From contig JAGPYM010000007.1 in the NCBI GenBank assembly GCA_020736575.1, positions 558,001-622,000 of the forward strand: DNA of 64,000 nt, read 5' to 3'. Source of the stretch: Thelonectria olida. Its lineage: Eukaryota; Ascomycota; Sordariomycetes; Hypocreales; Nectriaceae. Position numbers and translations under genes: made by a program. Shown in pieces: positions 33,780 through 45,504 of the stretch (positions are counted from its first letter, which is position 1; the number at the start of each line of letters is the position of its first letter). Under the pieces are notes generated by a model, which saw nothing but the letters and a program-made list of their open reading frames with translations, ran no database searches and was not told the DNA's origin.

Positions 33780-35990
33780 ATGTTGGTCAAGCTCAACGCC
33801 CTCGCGGCCCTCGCGGCCTCGCTCTCTCTCGTCTCAGCCCAGACCTACCAGCGTCTAGGCACCTGTCACAAGCTCGGCTGCATCCTCCCTCCCGATCAGA
33901 GCGACTTCCTCCCCGGCCAGCTCTTTGATCTCCGAGTCGAGGTCCATGCCCCCGTGAACGGCTCCGAGGCTGCTCACGACGGCAAGCCCGACAAGAACTT
34001 CAAGGTGACCATCGCCAAGGACGGCGGCAAGCCCCGAGACTTTTCCAAGGCCTTTGGCATCAAGGACCCCAAGCTCGAGACCTGGACCTTCTCGTGGTAC
34101 GAGGACCTGTTCGCCGAGGACGAGGACAAGCCCAGCGTTGTCAATGTCGCTGCCAAAGCCTACCGCAAGCTTGCCATCACTGAGCCCGGCGAGTACACCG
34201 TCAAGCTCAAGTACTACAACGGCGAGGAGACGACGGCTACTTGGATCGTTCGCGATCTTCACACGCAGCGCAAGGCCAAGAACGTCATCTTCTTTATTGG
34301 TGACGGCATGACCACCAACATGGTATGACTCTCGAGATCCCTTTGGCCTCTACTTGCAGTCAGCAAGCTAACTGAGACTCACAGATCACTGCCGCCCGTC
34401 TGCTGGGACACCAGAGCATCAATGGCAAATACATGACGCGCATGAAGATGGACGAGTTCCCCGTCATCGGCCACCAGATGACCCATTCCATCGACAGCTA
34501 CATTACTGACTCTGCCAACTCGGCCTCTGCTTTGTACACTGGCCACAAGAGCACTGTCAACGCCATGGGGTATGTATTCTGCTGCAGGAGCCTGTCGCCT
34601 CAAGACTAACACCGACGCAGTGTTTACGCTGATTCGTCCAAGGACCCCTTTGACGATCCCAAGGTCGAGACCATTGTTGAGATCTTCAAGCGCATCACTG
34701 TACGTGCCTCAGACTCCTGATTGATATCGATACAATACGCGAATACTAACCCAAGCCAGGGCGGTGCTTGGGGTGCCGTTTCTACTGCTTACCTCGCTGA
34801 TGCCACTCCAATTGCCTTGACTGGCCACACTCGTCTCCGAAGCCAGTACGGCCCTCTCATTGACCAGGCTCTGCACGGCAACACCAACTACAGCTGGACC
34901 AACCACAAGGGCCCTGATGTCTTTTTCGGTGGCGGTGCCGAGTACTTCTTCGCCGGCGAGGACTCCTTCAAGGGCAAGGACTACTACGCCGAGTTCAAGA
35001 AGCAGGGCTACTCCATCTCTCTCAACAAGACGGCCCTCGCCAAGGCTCCCAACGACCAGCGCGCTCTCGGCGTCTTCTGCCAGGGTAACCTTCCCGTCTG
35101 GCTGGACCGCAACGTGTACAAGGACAATCTTAAGGGCTTGGAGAACGACCCCAAGGGCGGCGACAAGGATGCTACTGATCTCCCCGGCCTCAAGGAGATG
35201 ACCCTCAAGGCTGTTGATGTCCTACACAAGCGTGGTGGTGATAAGGGTTTCTTCCTCATGTCCGAGGGAGCTTCCATCGATAAGCAGATGCACGTCCTTG
35301 ACTACGACCGCGCTCTCGGCGATCTTCTTGAGCTTGATGATACGATTCGTTCCACCGTTGAGAAGCTTGATAAGCTCGGCATCCTCGATGAGACTCTTGT
35401 CGTAGTCTCTGCGGACCATGGCCACGGCTTTGAGTGAGTACTCCCATTCCCACTCTGCACTCAATGCTAACATTTCATTCAGCGTCTGGGGCTCCGCCGA
35501 CACCAAGTATCTCACCGAGCAGGACGACGACCGCGCCAAGCGCCGTGCCGTTGGCGTCTACGCCAACTCTGGCGAGTCGCAGTACACCAAGAAGCAGGCC
35601 GGCCTCAACTACGGCACCGGCCACAACTTCCCCGTCAACTGGGAGCCCCGCTACGCCATCGCCGGCGGCGTCGGCGCTGCCCCCGACCACCGCGAGGACT
35701 ACAAGGTCCGCAAGAACGGCCCCCGCGAGCCCGCCACCGAGGGCGCCGATGGCTCTTACTACGCCAACCCCGAGGACTCGGTCAAGGGCTTCGTGGTCAA
35801 CGGCACGCTGCCCACGTCGGACGACCAGGGCGTCCACTCACTCACCGATGTGCCCGTCTTCGCTCGCGGTCCTTGCCAGGATACCTTTGGCGGGACTTAC
35901 AACAACGTCGACATCTTTTACAAGATTGCCAACTGCTTGGGTCTTGCCCGCAGCAAGAGCGGCGACGCCAACCAGTACGGATCTTATTGA
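33780..35990 (+). CDS. Secreted alkaline phosphatase (PhoA superfamily)
   Basis: 662 aa; hydrolyses phosphomonoesters at alkaline pH, probably outside the cell. Five exons: 33780-34322, 34385-34569, 34621-34699, 34760-35433 and 35483-35990, all GT-AG with in-frame junctions. A cleavable signal peptide (LALAALAASLSLVSA-like, ending SAQ) starts the protein. The first ~160 residues form an extra N-terminal domain. Metal and active-site motifs are intact: IGDGM, the nucleophile Ser in TDSANSAS (about residue 224), SEGASIDKQMH supplying metal ligands, SADHGHGF, and a late His in GTGHNFPVNW. Asn-X-Ser/Thr sites suggest N-glycosylation. It is longer than E. coli PhoA, fitting the fungal extracellular type. 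The promoter has Pho4/NUC-1-like sites. Confidence 0.93.
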
Positions 35991-36354
35991 GCGGGACCTG
36001 GATGGCGAGCTACGGCGGTTGATGGGAGTTACGATGAGATGAAACCATGTAAAATAGGAAGCACGAATGTGAGCAGTGAGGCGTAATGAGATTTTGTAGT
36101 GGTAATTGATCGATTCAGGGGTAACAGCGAGCCAGCCATCAAATGATGAAAGCACGAAAAACTAAAGAGGATGATTCCTTGATGTTACCCCTGATATTCC
36201 TTCCAATGAAACATGACCTTGAACTCCTTGTCCATACGCCGGGTATCTGGTCCTGTCCTTTCCGACGCCAATGTTCATAACTTGTAGCCCAGTCGGGACT
36301 TTATGCAACGACTTGTGTGTTGCCAAGCCATGTTATCGCATTCAGTTGTGCCAT
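35991..36354. other. Convergent 3' intergenic gap
   Basis: 364 nt between the stops of the phosphatase (+) and CutC (-) genes. It will carry both 3' UTRs. Nothing else recognised. Confidence 0.65.
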
Positions 36355-37419
36355 TTAGTGGTAGATCTGTCTCCAAGGCCTAGGAGAGTAATACTCAGGA
36401 TCAGCAATCCCCTGAGCATGTCGCAACGCATCAACCTCCTCCATGCTGACGAGCTCCGGGTCAGCGCCCTCAGACAAGGGAGCGATGTAAAAGCAAGGCG
36501 AGTTGGTCCACAGGTTCTTTTCCTTGAGATAGCGGACGCGCTTGAGCAGGCGCTGGACGTTGTACGAGGTGATGCCGTCGGTGACAACCAGCTGGATGTC
36601 GGGAAGACGAGAAATCATGGTCAAGAGATTCTCGCGGTTGTCGAGGAACGTGCCCGGGCCGCCGGAGGTCAGCACGCCGGTGAAGCCAACTTCCTTAAGG
36701 GCGACCATAGAGTCGCGCCAGTGGAATTGCTGGATGGCAATGGCGTCAAAGGCGCGGCTGAAGCAGCAGCGGATAGGCAGGGCGAGACGGACGAGCTCGA
36801 TGCAGCGGTTCCAGTCGATGACGAACTGGCGCTCGTCGTCCGAGTCATCGTCCGAGTCGTAGTAGGGGATGCTGTCTGAGGCAACAGAAGAGATGGAGGT
36901 GCCAGTGGTCTGGGAGGCGATAGACAGGCCGTCCGAGGACTGTGACGTGCTGGAGGACGCAGCGTACTTCTTCTTGGAAGACTCAGCAAGCGGGGGCAGG
37001 GGATGAACGCGCTTGAGGATGCCAAAGACAAAGGCGTCACCGCGGAAGGGGTTCATGGTTCTGAGGTCCTTGAACGCAGTGATGGAGTCCTTCATCTGCT
37101 GGAACTCGGCCTCGGAGTAGATGTAGTCCTGAGGCTCCCTGTCATAGGGGCCGGGGGGGCCACGGGGACGGATCATGATGCGGACGGGGATGTCCAGCTT
37201 CTTGTGCAGGGGGTTCTGGGGCATGTGAAGCTGCTTGACATAGTCGAGGCCGGGGGTCAGGCCGCCGACGTCGGAGGAGCCCGGGCGGTTAAGCTGGACG
37301 CGGTGGGCGCCCTTGGACTCGGCCTTGATGGCGTTCTCGGGGGAGAAGACGGCGACTTCGAGGGGGATGCCGCGGGGGACGACGGGGACGTCGGACAGGG
37401 CGTTGGACTGGGACTCCAT
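36355..37419 (-). CDS. CUTC: CutC-family protein (copper homeostasis-like)
   Basis: 354 aa, single exon. TIM-barrel CutC fold: IPLEVAVFSPENAIKAESKGAHRVQL opens the barrel, followed by VGGLTPGLDYV and PVRIMIRPRG, and GFTGVLTSGGPGTFLDN closes it. The usual CutC length is about 250 aa; here a Ser/Asp-rich low-complexity insert (about residues 142-197, including SDSIPYYDSDDDSDDE) separates the two halves. The family's FHRAFD motif reads FSRAFD (near residue 220), replacing the conserved His. CutC was first linked to copper tolerance in E. coli, but its biochemical role is uncertain even there. Cytosolic localisation is likely. It is transcribed away from VPS75 across a 1.6-kb gap. Confidence 0.88.
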   Translation of the reverse strand: MESQSNALSDVPVVPRGIPLEVAVFSPENAIKAESKGAHRVQLNRPGSSDVGGLTPGLDYVKQLHMPQNPLHKKLDIPVRIMIRPRGPPGPYDREPQDYIYSEAEFQQMKDSITAFKDLRTMNPFRGDAFVFGILKRVHPLPPLAESSKKKYAASSSTSQSSDGLSIASQTTGTSISSVASDSIPYYDSDDDSDDERQFVIDWNRCIELVRLALPIRCCFSRAFDAIAIQQFHWRDSMVALKEVGFTGVLTSGGPGTFLDNRENLLTMISRLPDIQLVVTDGITSYNVQRLLKRVRYLKEKNLWTNSPCFYIAPLSEGADPELVSMEEVDALRHAQGIADPEYYSPRPWRQIYH

Positions 37420-39020
37420 GACGAGGTAAGTTGGGGATGGAAGTGATGGGGTGAGTGAAGATGAAAGCTTGGATGAAGATTTATTGGGTTGACTTCACTT
37501 TGGGCAGTGGCTCGGTGAGGATATGGTGATGAACATGAGAACAGTGAGCGAGTGTGAATGTGTGAGAGGCTCGCTATATAGTTGGGAAGATTGACGACGT
37601 TTGTATGGTCAAATAGGTGAAGAATAGAACTGATTGTGTCTTGTAAAGCCATTTCAAACACAAACGAGAGTGCGTCGTGGGTGCTGTGAGCAATTGTGCA
37701 GTTCGGTTTCTATGTCGTTGGCGTGTAAGTGAAGTTGAATGAGGCCGTTTGTGATGGCGCCCCACTTTACCCTGAACAGTATCAGCTTCTAAACCGTTTT
37801 CCATTTCAGGAACCGTTTGCTCATGGATGGTTGACTTGGACTGTTCTTGAGTCCGAATAAATTGTCTAGACTACTCATTTAATAAAAGACGGACAAACCA
37901 TGCTCGTATTCGGAGTCTTGCCTCACTGTCTGTGGTGTTGAGAGGGCATCATGCGCAACGCATCTCGATTAGACCCTATCAAGGAGGAAACACAGGGCTG
38001 AGCTATGTATGAGCACCATTCGCCAGATTTGTCTAGGCTTCTAGATACATTCTAGCAATATCTCAAATCTCAATTCAGCCCCAACTCTGTCAGTAAGTTC
38101 ACCAATGACACCCAATTGCACATCTCTGATACCTACTCAGGGGTTCTCAAAACCGACCAGTTCCCATCCACAACACAGGGGCAACGGAAAAAGGTTCCTT
38201 CCGATACCTCGAACAGGTGGCAAGAAGGAGAGACTTTTGGAGGGATCATCGTCACAATAAATCCACCTGGAATAAACAAACAAAAGGCAGTGGGTACTTT
38301 TCCCGAATTTTCTTTGTGAAGAAGCTGGAAGAGTGCTGAAAGTGCTCCCGAGTAAATCTCCCCGCCTCAAGTCATGAGAGGGTACCGCCCCGCAAGTACC
38401 AAAAGGCCCGTGCTCCAGTGGAGTCCACCGGCACCCAAAGAGCCTGGAGCAAGGTCCCACTCGCGGCCGAATTGCTGGGCAACCTCCTAAAACAAACCGC
38501 CTAAATGGGTCAGGCACCACCAAAAGTCGCAAAAGGAAAAAAAAAAAAAAATTCTGGAAGAGAAAAAAACAGGGGTCGTTCTGGAGGGGCAGTCGGAGGA
38601 GGCCAATGACATCAACTCGACCCCACCAAAAAGATTTCACCGACAGCAGACACACACACGTTCACTACACTTTGAAGGCGAGGAAGGTACCGAAAGACAG
38701 TGATGAGGGGCAGAGCTTTCCGGGCACTGCTGCTTGTTTGCTTCTTGCCGTAGCTTGACTTTAGGTCACCCTGCTAATGGTTGGTACCTCACGTACTCGT
38801 ATCCAGGTTCAGTCCTAAGGCAAGTTGCCGCTGCTCTTAGGTACCACCTACCTTACCTAGGTATTAATAAAGCTACCACACCGTCTCCTCCACAAAAAAA
38901 TCTCTTCTTTCCCTCTTCATCCCAAATTCTCCTTCTCTTGAATCCAATTCCCTCAAGACATCTTTTTCCTGACATCGTTAACCTTCAACTTGCAAGAAAA
39001 CCGCAAAAAACTCGCCAATC
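37420..39020. other. Divergent intergenic region, CutC / VPS75
   Basis: 1.6 kb without a supported gene. It has a 15-nt poly-A run at 38537-38551 and a TACCTAGGTA-type element in the VPS75-proximal part (38.84-38.87 kb), a sequence style frequent in Sordariomycete promoters. A CT-rich leader (38.88-38.94 kb) precedes VPS75. Confidence 0.55.
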
Positions 39021-40099
39021 ATGTCTACCACCAGCGATCTTCAGGATGCCAACCTCGACGAGGCTCTCGTCACCTTCGAGAAGCTCCAGGACATTGAGGA
39101 TGAGATGGACGATGTTGAGGTTGAGATCCGTACGTTTCCCCGAGTCAATGTCTTGAACGCCATGGTTGGCCCCGTGAACTACGTTCTAACTAAAAGTCCT
39201 TCCAACAGTTCGCCAGCAGGATAAGCTCACTCGGGACATCTACAAGAGACGCGAAGAGGTCGTCGCCAAGATTCCCCAGTTCTGGCCTCTCGTCCTTGAG
39301 CAGGCCCCCATGGAAATCGACGAGTACATCCGGCCGTCCGACTCCGAGGTCCTCCTCACCTCCCTTGTCAACCTGAAGGTCGAGCGCTTTGAGCTCCCCA
39401 ACGGCGATCCCCGCAGTCTCTACTTCAAGTTTGAGTTCAAGGAGAACGAGTGGTTCGAGAACAAGGTCCTCGAGAAGAAGTTCTACTGGCGCCGCGCCAA
39501 GGACAGCTGGGCTGGCCTCGTCAGTGACCCCGTCAACATCAAGTGGAAGTCGGGCAAGGACCTGACCAGCGGTATGCTCGACCTCGTCCATAAGATCTGG
39601 GAGGAGGAGAAGGCCGGTAAGGAGGGCGAGACGGAGAACGTCAAGCAACTCAAGAAGGTCATGGACAACACCCCCATGGACGACGTCAGCTTCTTCGCCT
39701 GGTTCGGCTTCCGTGGTCGCAAGATCTCCATTGAGGAGCACAACGAGGCCGAGAAGAAGGAGGAGGAGCGCCGTGCTGCTCGCAAGGCCGGTAAGAAGAC
39801 TGACGATGATGAGATGGACGAGGACGAGGACGACGATGAGGATGAGTATGAGCTCGAGGTCTTCCCCACGGCCGACGACCTGGCCATCTGCATCGCCGAG
39901 GATCTGTACCCCGGTGCTATTAAGTATTTCAGTGAGTCAAGACAACGCACAAGCAGTTTGGATGGATGCTGACCATATCCCCACAGCCAATGCCCAAGAG
40001 GATGACGTGAGCGACATTGAGTTTGAGTCGGATGAGGATGAGGAGATGGAGGACGATGACAAGAAGGATGCTCCTGCCACCAAGAAGCGTAAGGCTTAG
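39021..40099 (+). CDS. VPS75: NAP-family histone chaperone, Vps75/SET type
   Basis: 314-aa nucleosome-assembly-protein family member, nuclear. In yeast, Vps75 binds H3-H4 and stimulates the acetyltransferase Rtt109. Exons 39021-39129, 39209-39931 and 39987-40099 join in frame across GT-AG introns. The N-terminal helix (LDEALVTFEKLQDIEDEMDDVEVEI) is the dimerisation coiled coil. The earmuff domain follows, with the SET/Vps75 signatures IPQFWPLVLEQAP, YLKF-like YFKFEF, and PMDDVSFFAWF. Two acidic stretches (after the earmuff, DDDEMDEDEDDDEDE, and at the C terminus) suit histone binding, and the end KKRKA could be a nuclear localisation signal. The short spacing between earmuff helices favours SET/Vps75 over Nap1. 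Confidence 0.9.
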
Positions 40100-40817
40100 A
40101 GGCAACGGCGCTTGATCTTGACGACCGATGGTCATTTACGAAGATTTATTTTGTTTAATCCCCCCCGAAAAATGGATAGAGGCAGGCGGAGAGGTAAAAA
40201 GCCGACAAGAAGGCTACGAGATAGACGATAGACGTTCGGAACACATACCCTTGAATATGAACATGACACCAATTGACACTTAAACGTGCGCAACTCTAAA
40301 CTTGTATGCATAAATGTATTTTATAAGAAGCTGGATATGCTCGATAGCGGGGCAAGACAAAGAGAGACGATGATGTCAGAAGCGAAAATGAAGCGAAATC
40401 TGGGGAAGCTTTTGGACCGTCTCGAATTCCGTTTAGTTCATTCGACGGTCGGACGTTTTAGCGACGTTTTCATTGGCACGTTTCGGCAACCTTCGGCGAG
40501 CGCCTTTCATCTCGCATCTAAGAGCTCTGCATTCGTACCCAACTGCTTAAGGGTAGGTATCAAACACATGACTTGAGGTATTCCACAACATCAATTGGAC
40601 TCGGTACTCGGCCATCTCCATTTGCCGAACTGCATGAGCTTTGCCGCCCTTCATTGATCCTTCTCGTGTCTATTTGTCAGCCCCCCCTGCAGCAAGCATC
40701 ATCGCTTGCATCACGAGGACGGGAACGGGGGATCGGCGTCCGACGCACGTCGTTTGTGCTGCAGTCGTTGTGTAACTCAACGTCCACGCTGACACTGGGT
40801 TCCCTATATTGGTTCAG
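40100..40817. other. Intergenic region upstream of the questin-oxidase-like gene
   Basis: 718 nt between two plus-strand genes. It holds the VPS75 3' UTR and the next promoter, with a TATA-like cctatatt just upstream of 40810. No gene supported. Confidence 0.55.
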
Positions 40818-42471
40818 ATGCTGCTCTCCCGCCCGCCATGGACCGTCTTTGCAAGACACGCATCGAGAGCAGCCGGTGCTGCTGCTTACAAGAGTTACGC
40901 TACCATGACCACGCCCTTCAATATTCACGTTGAGGCCAAGGATGCTGGGTTGATGGGACTCAAGCTGGGGACTGAGGAAGCCGCCAAGGTGACCGAGCTG
41001 TTGCAGACGGATCTCGAGGTTGCCATCTCTTCATCTCCTTTTGTTTGACGGCTCACGATGAGCTAACATTCCGTCTAGAAGCACCATGTATTCTTCAATG
41101 CCGCCGGCTATCATGACCACGCAAGTCGCCCTCACCTCTTTTGTTGCTGTCCCCGCCACTTACACCTGCACTCACAGCTCACCCATCATCTCCTCACTCT
41201 CTACGGCACCGGTGCTTCTGCACGAGACTTGCAAAAAGCCTTTGACGCCAACAAGTCGTACCAGCTCAAAGCCATGAAGCCTCGTCAGGACCTTGTCCAA
41301 GAAATGGAAAAAGATTGGGACAGCGCCAAGGACAGCGTCGGCAAGGGGAGGCAGTACGCGACCTTCCTCAACTTCTTCCAGAATGAGATTGGGAGGATCG
41401 GGTACAAGCAGGTTTTGCTCGAGTATTTGTTCAAGGACGATGAACGGGGTCGGGATTTGCAGAGTCGTCTGTTTGGAGGCATGTATGAAAGAATAGACGA
41501 CTGCCTTGACGGATGAGACTGACGGCATTGCACAGGCCTCCTTCACCCCCTGATCCAGCTCTCCTACGGCCTCGAGTGGGAGCAGCCCGCCATCATCGCC
41601 TCAGCAATGGCCCAAATCTCAGTACACAGCAACGGGCTCTACCAGTATCTCACCCAGTGCCAGTCCGCGTCCGCGTCTCGCCCACCAGACGCCGCCCCCG
41701 TGGGCTCCGTGTGCGACTTTTACACGGACATCACAAAGAACGACAAGCTCATGGCCAGCGCTCGCGCCGAGGACACGGAGAACCCCTACTATGGCATTCT
41801 GTGCAATGCGCTGGACGACATGGTCGAGCTGGCGAGTCGGGTCCGCGTGAAGCCCGACGAGTTGGACGAGAAGACGGCCGAGATGTTGCATGTGTCGGCC
41901 TATGTTTGTGCTGCCGCCGCCTTTCATCCTCCCCACGTCCCCAAGTTTGACTTTTTCATGATGTACGTCCACCAACCCCTTTTCTCCCCCTTGAGTATTC
42001 ACACAACGCAGACACCAACTCACCGCCGCGCCCTTCTTCCTCACCCTCAACAAGCAATCCTGGATCCCCACGCCCACAAAAGTCCACCTCCTCGAATCCA
42101 AGATCCGCATGGACATGCTGCAGTACCTCGCCCGCGGCTGCCCCCGGCTCCGGCCCGAGTCGCTCTTCGCCTACACGCCCGCCGACGCGTCCCAGCTCGT
42201 CTCCAAGCCCGAGGACCTGCTGCCGCGCATCCACGCCATCGTCGACGACGGACACACGGTCAAGGTCGCGCGGGCCATGATGCTGGCCCAGCGTGTTTCG
42301 CAGCCGTACAAGGACAGGCCGTGGATCCTGGTCAAGGATGATGATGCGTGGTTGAGCATGCTGTATTTACTGGTGGATGCGAATGAGTGCTGGGATGTCA
42401 AGTGGGTGAGAGGCGCCGGGTTTGAGCAGGCGTGGCAGGGAATTCCGAAGCAGGAGAACCATCGCCTCTGA
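40818..42471 (+). CDS. Questin-oxidase-like (AflY/HypA-type, PF14027) protein
   Basis: 476 aa. Five exons: 40818-41018, 41079-41120, 41178-41478, 41536-41962 and 42012-42471. Introns 2 and 3 have GC donors (GCAAGT and GCATGT) with AG acceptors; only these splice sites preserve the family blocks NAAGYHDHLTHHLLTLYGTGA and LFGGLLHPLIQLSYGLEW. The family includes Baeyer-Villiger-type enzymes acting on anthraquinones and aflatoxin intermediates (GedK, AflY), but many members sit outside such clusters. Here the neighbours are housekeeping genes, so a conserved metabolic role is more likely. The first ~32 residues (MLLSRPPWTVFARHASRAAG) resemble a mitochondrial presequence. A second ATG at codon 33 (40914) in good context would give a cytosolic form. 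Confidence 0.82.
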
Positions 42472-42675
42472 GACGACATAATGATGCATTATGAACCTCA
42501 ACCAGTGCGTTGAGACATCCATACAGCTCATGACACGACAATGAGACATGCAAAACGATTCAATACTATTGTTGTCTATCCATTCTCTACTTTTTCACAC
42601 CAGGGGTAAAATAGATCAGTCTTGGAGCTGGTTGCCTACTATTTTGGGTATTCTTTTGAAATCGCCTTTACACAT

Positions 42676-45504
42676 CTATTCTAAACCAATCCACTCGTCA
42701 TCATCTGAATCCTCCCCGGCACCGTCTTTTGCATCCAAGGTCAGCGTAGTTTTTGAGTCTGCTCCCAAGGCACCCGTCGCCTTGCCATCGGTCTTCCCAC
42801 TCTTATCCTGAGCCTGACCAAGGAGGTAATCGACCATGTACACGTTCTCATCAGCCAACCTCCTAATCTCATCTCTCATGCGAGCCACGGCACGTGCAAC
42901 GACGCGGAGCTCAACGTCAGCTTTTGCGCGATTCGCCGAGAGCCAAGCACCGTGCTTGTCGACAATGGCCTTGATCCAGATCAGACAGAACTCGATATGG
43001 GGCGACTCCTCTGTCTGGGCGGCAACGAAGCGCAGCAGGCGGGAGACGTAGACGGTAGGGACGTCGCTGACGACGAGGGCGACTTCCGAGGGGGGCACGG
43101 CTTGGAAGACGCGCTTGATGAGACCGGCTTCATTGAGACGGAAGGCCATGACAAGGGCCTTGAGGTAGTCACGCTCGGTCTCGAGGACGGCGAGGGTCGA
43201 GGCTGGCGTGATTTCCATGTTCAGGTCAAAGGGGTCAAACTGGATGTCGTTGTCTAGGCTGTAGATGAGAAGGCCCTCTGTCGAGGCGGCACAGAAGGCA
43301 GTGCCGGTGGGCGAGAAGCCAATGCCGCTGACGCGGACTTCAGGCACCTTCTTTCTTGCTGAAGGATCTCCGCGCTTCGAGCCGGGAAGGGAGCGGTCGA
43401 CTCGGTCTTCTCTGTCCGAGGCCTCTTGGTCGTCTAGCTCTCCTGCCGGACCCGCCTCGGTCATCAACTTGCTATTGATGAACTCCTGAGTTCCCGAGAG
43501 TGAGAGGTTGACGCTGACGGTGAACTTCTTGAGCAGCACCATTGTTGTGACGGAGTACAAGCAAATGTACTTGCTGTTTCCACCCGCGAGAAGACAGCTC
43601 CCGTCCGTGCTGTAGCGGATTGTGTTGAAGCTCTTGGTGCCGGCAACGTTGGCAGCCGTTCGTCGGTCAGTCACCTTTCGGCCACCTGAAACATCTCTTC
43701 GCCCATCCACGCCAGATACTTGCTCGGCATCAGTCATGGACCAGAACGTCAACTGGCCATCCAGTGTAGAAATGGCTAGCTGTAATGAATCTGGTCGAAT
43801 GGAAATGTCGAGCACATCGGCCTGAAGCTGCAGAGGTTCGCTGGTTTGTGTTCGGCTGAAGATGGACCAGATACGCGCTGTCCTGTCCCAGCTGCCACTG
43901 ACTAGAGAGTTGCCGTTTGGTGCAAATGCTAGCGCAGAGACAGGGCCCTCATGGCCTGAGAGTCGGTCGAGCAGCTGGCCAGTCTGGACGGACCAGATGT
44001 GAATGTCAAACGAGTCGAGGGATCCGGCTGCCACGACTTCGCCACTGGGGTCGACGGCCATGCAAGAGAATGAAAGTCTGGTGGGGGCTGTGAAGGTGCG
44101 AAAGTTTCGATATCGAATAAGATCCCAAGCTCGGATAGAGCCGTCAAGACTGGATGTGAATAGAACGTTGCCCTTCTTAGCGAACTCGCACGCAGTAACG
44201 CCGCTGGTGTGCTCGGTAAACGTAACAATGCAGAACCCCGATTGGATATCCCACACCTTAATCTTGCCATCGTCGGCAGTAGTGATGATGCGTTGTCCAT
44301 CGGGAGAGTAGGTCAACGAGTTCATCGAGTCAAAGTGGCCCTGCTGCTTGAGGATATAAGACTCCGACTGCCACTCCCACACCAAGAGCTGACCTAGCTT
44401 TGAAGCTCCAAACGCCAGCCATTCGCCGCTCTTGTTGATGGTGACAAAGTCGATGTCTTGTTGGGAAATGCTCAACTTATGAATGTTGTTAAAGTCGGGC
44501 ATCTCATAGAGTCCAAAGAGGCCATCGGAGAAACCGGCCACCAAGAGACTGGTCTCTGGGTGGAACGCTGCGCATCGAACATGAGCGCTCCCTTGCATGA
44601 AGTAATGGCGCTCCACAATGCGCCATCGCATATCGGACTCGTCATCATCGTCTTCCATCTCATCTTCCGTAACACGGTTGGTGGGTTTTACATATCGCCA
44701 GTCGAACACGGCGCCATCTTTGCTAACGGTGTAGATGATCTCCTGGTTTTCTGAAAACCAAGCACCAATAACTCCCTGCTTGTGTCCCGAGAGCACCGTG
44801 GGAACGAAACCTTCCTCAGGATTCAGACTCCATATCCTGGCTGTCAAGTCCTTGGAACTAGTGAGGAAGAACCGTGAGTCGCTTGACCATTCAATGTGCT
44901 GGACAGTATCAAAATGGCCCGTGTGTGTATGATATCGAACAAAAGGAGCGAATTCGAGCTCGCCGTCAACGGAAGAGTCGGGAGTGGAGGGAACGTGCCA
45001 GACTTCGATCTTGCGGCCTAGGCCAACAGCGAAGTGACGGCCAGAAGGTGAGAATGCGAGCGCTGTGACGGAGCCACGGAAGGTGAAATGATAGATGGAG
45101 ATTTGGCGATGGACGTTGGTAAGGATCGCATGGCCATCTTCGTCAATTGAGAGGAGGAGGTTGCCGCGGGGTGTCAGACCGATTCGAACAATGTTCTTGC
45201 GGTGCGCAAACGGGAGGGTATACGATTTGTTTCTGTATAACAGACGAGTCAGTAAGCTGGAAAGGAAGTGGCATGAGCGGCTCAACTAAAGCGCACATAC
45301 TCTACAAGATTAAACACAGTCACCCTGTTGCCAACAGGCGAGTAAAGATGGGTGCCATCTGGACTGTAGAGCAAGTTGCCCTGACAGTAAACGGTGCCTA
45401 GCAAGTTCGAGAACTGGCGACATGAAATCAGTACGTGCGCGAACCACGGGAATAAGCGCAAGTCTAGTAAGGAAGCTTGATCATACCTTGAAGTCGGTCT
45501 TCAT
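42676..45504 (-). CDS. PWP2: PWP2/UTP1, U3 snoRNP (SSU processome) WD40 protein
   Basis: 895-aa nucleolar scaffold of the UTP-B subcomplex, needed for 18S rRNA processing. Exons: 45504-45487 (only MKTDFK), 45413-45301 and 45232-42676, all GT-AG and in frame. The N terminus reads FSNLLGTVYCQGNLLYSPDG, then NKSYTLPFAHRKNI, a PWP2 hallmark. Twin propellers are made of WD repeats (for example HTGHFDTVQHIEWSSDSR, GHKQGVIGAWF, GHFDSMNSLTYSPDG and SGHEGPVSALAFAPNG). The C-terminal helical Utp12 domain follows (PTVYVSRLLRFVAAQTEESP), and an acidic tail ends the protein. A palindrome CTTATCGATAAG lies about 71 nt upstream of the ATG. It converges with the questin-oxidase-like gene and diverges from CDC12. 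Confidence 0.95.

Noticed and set aside
35475..35837. 120-codon minus-strand frame inside alkaline phosphatase
   Set aside because: Antisense shadow created by codon bias in the last phosphatase exon.
40818..42471. Secondary-metabolite cluster around the questin-oxidase-like gene
   Set aside because: Neighbours are VPS75, PWP2 and CDC12; no polyketide synthase, transporter or tailoring genes are present.
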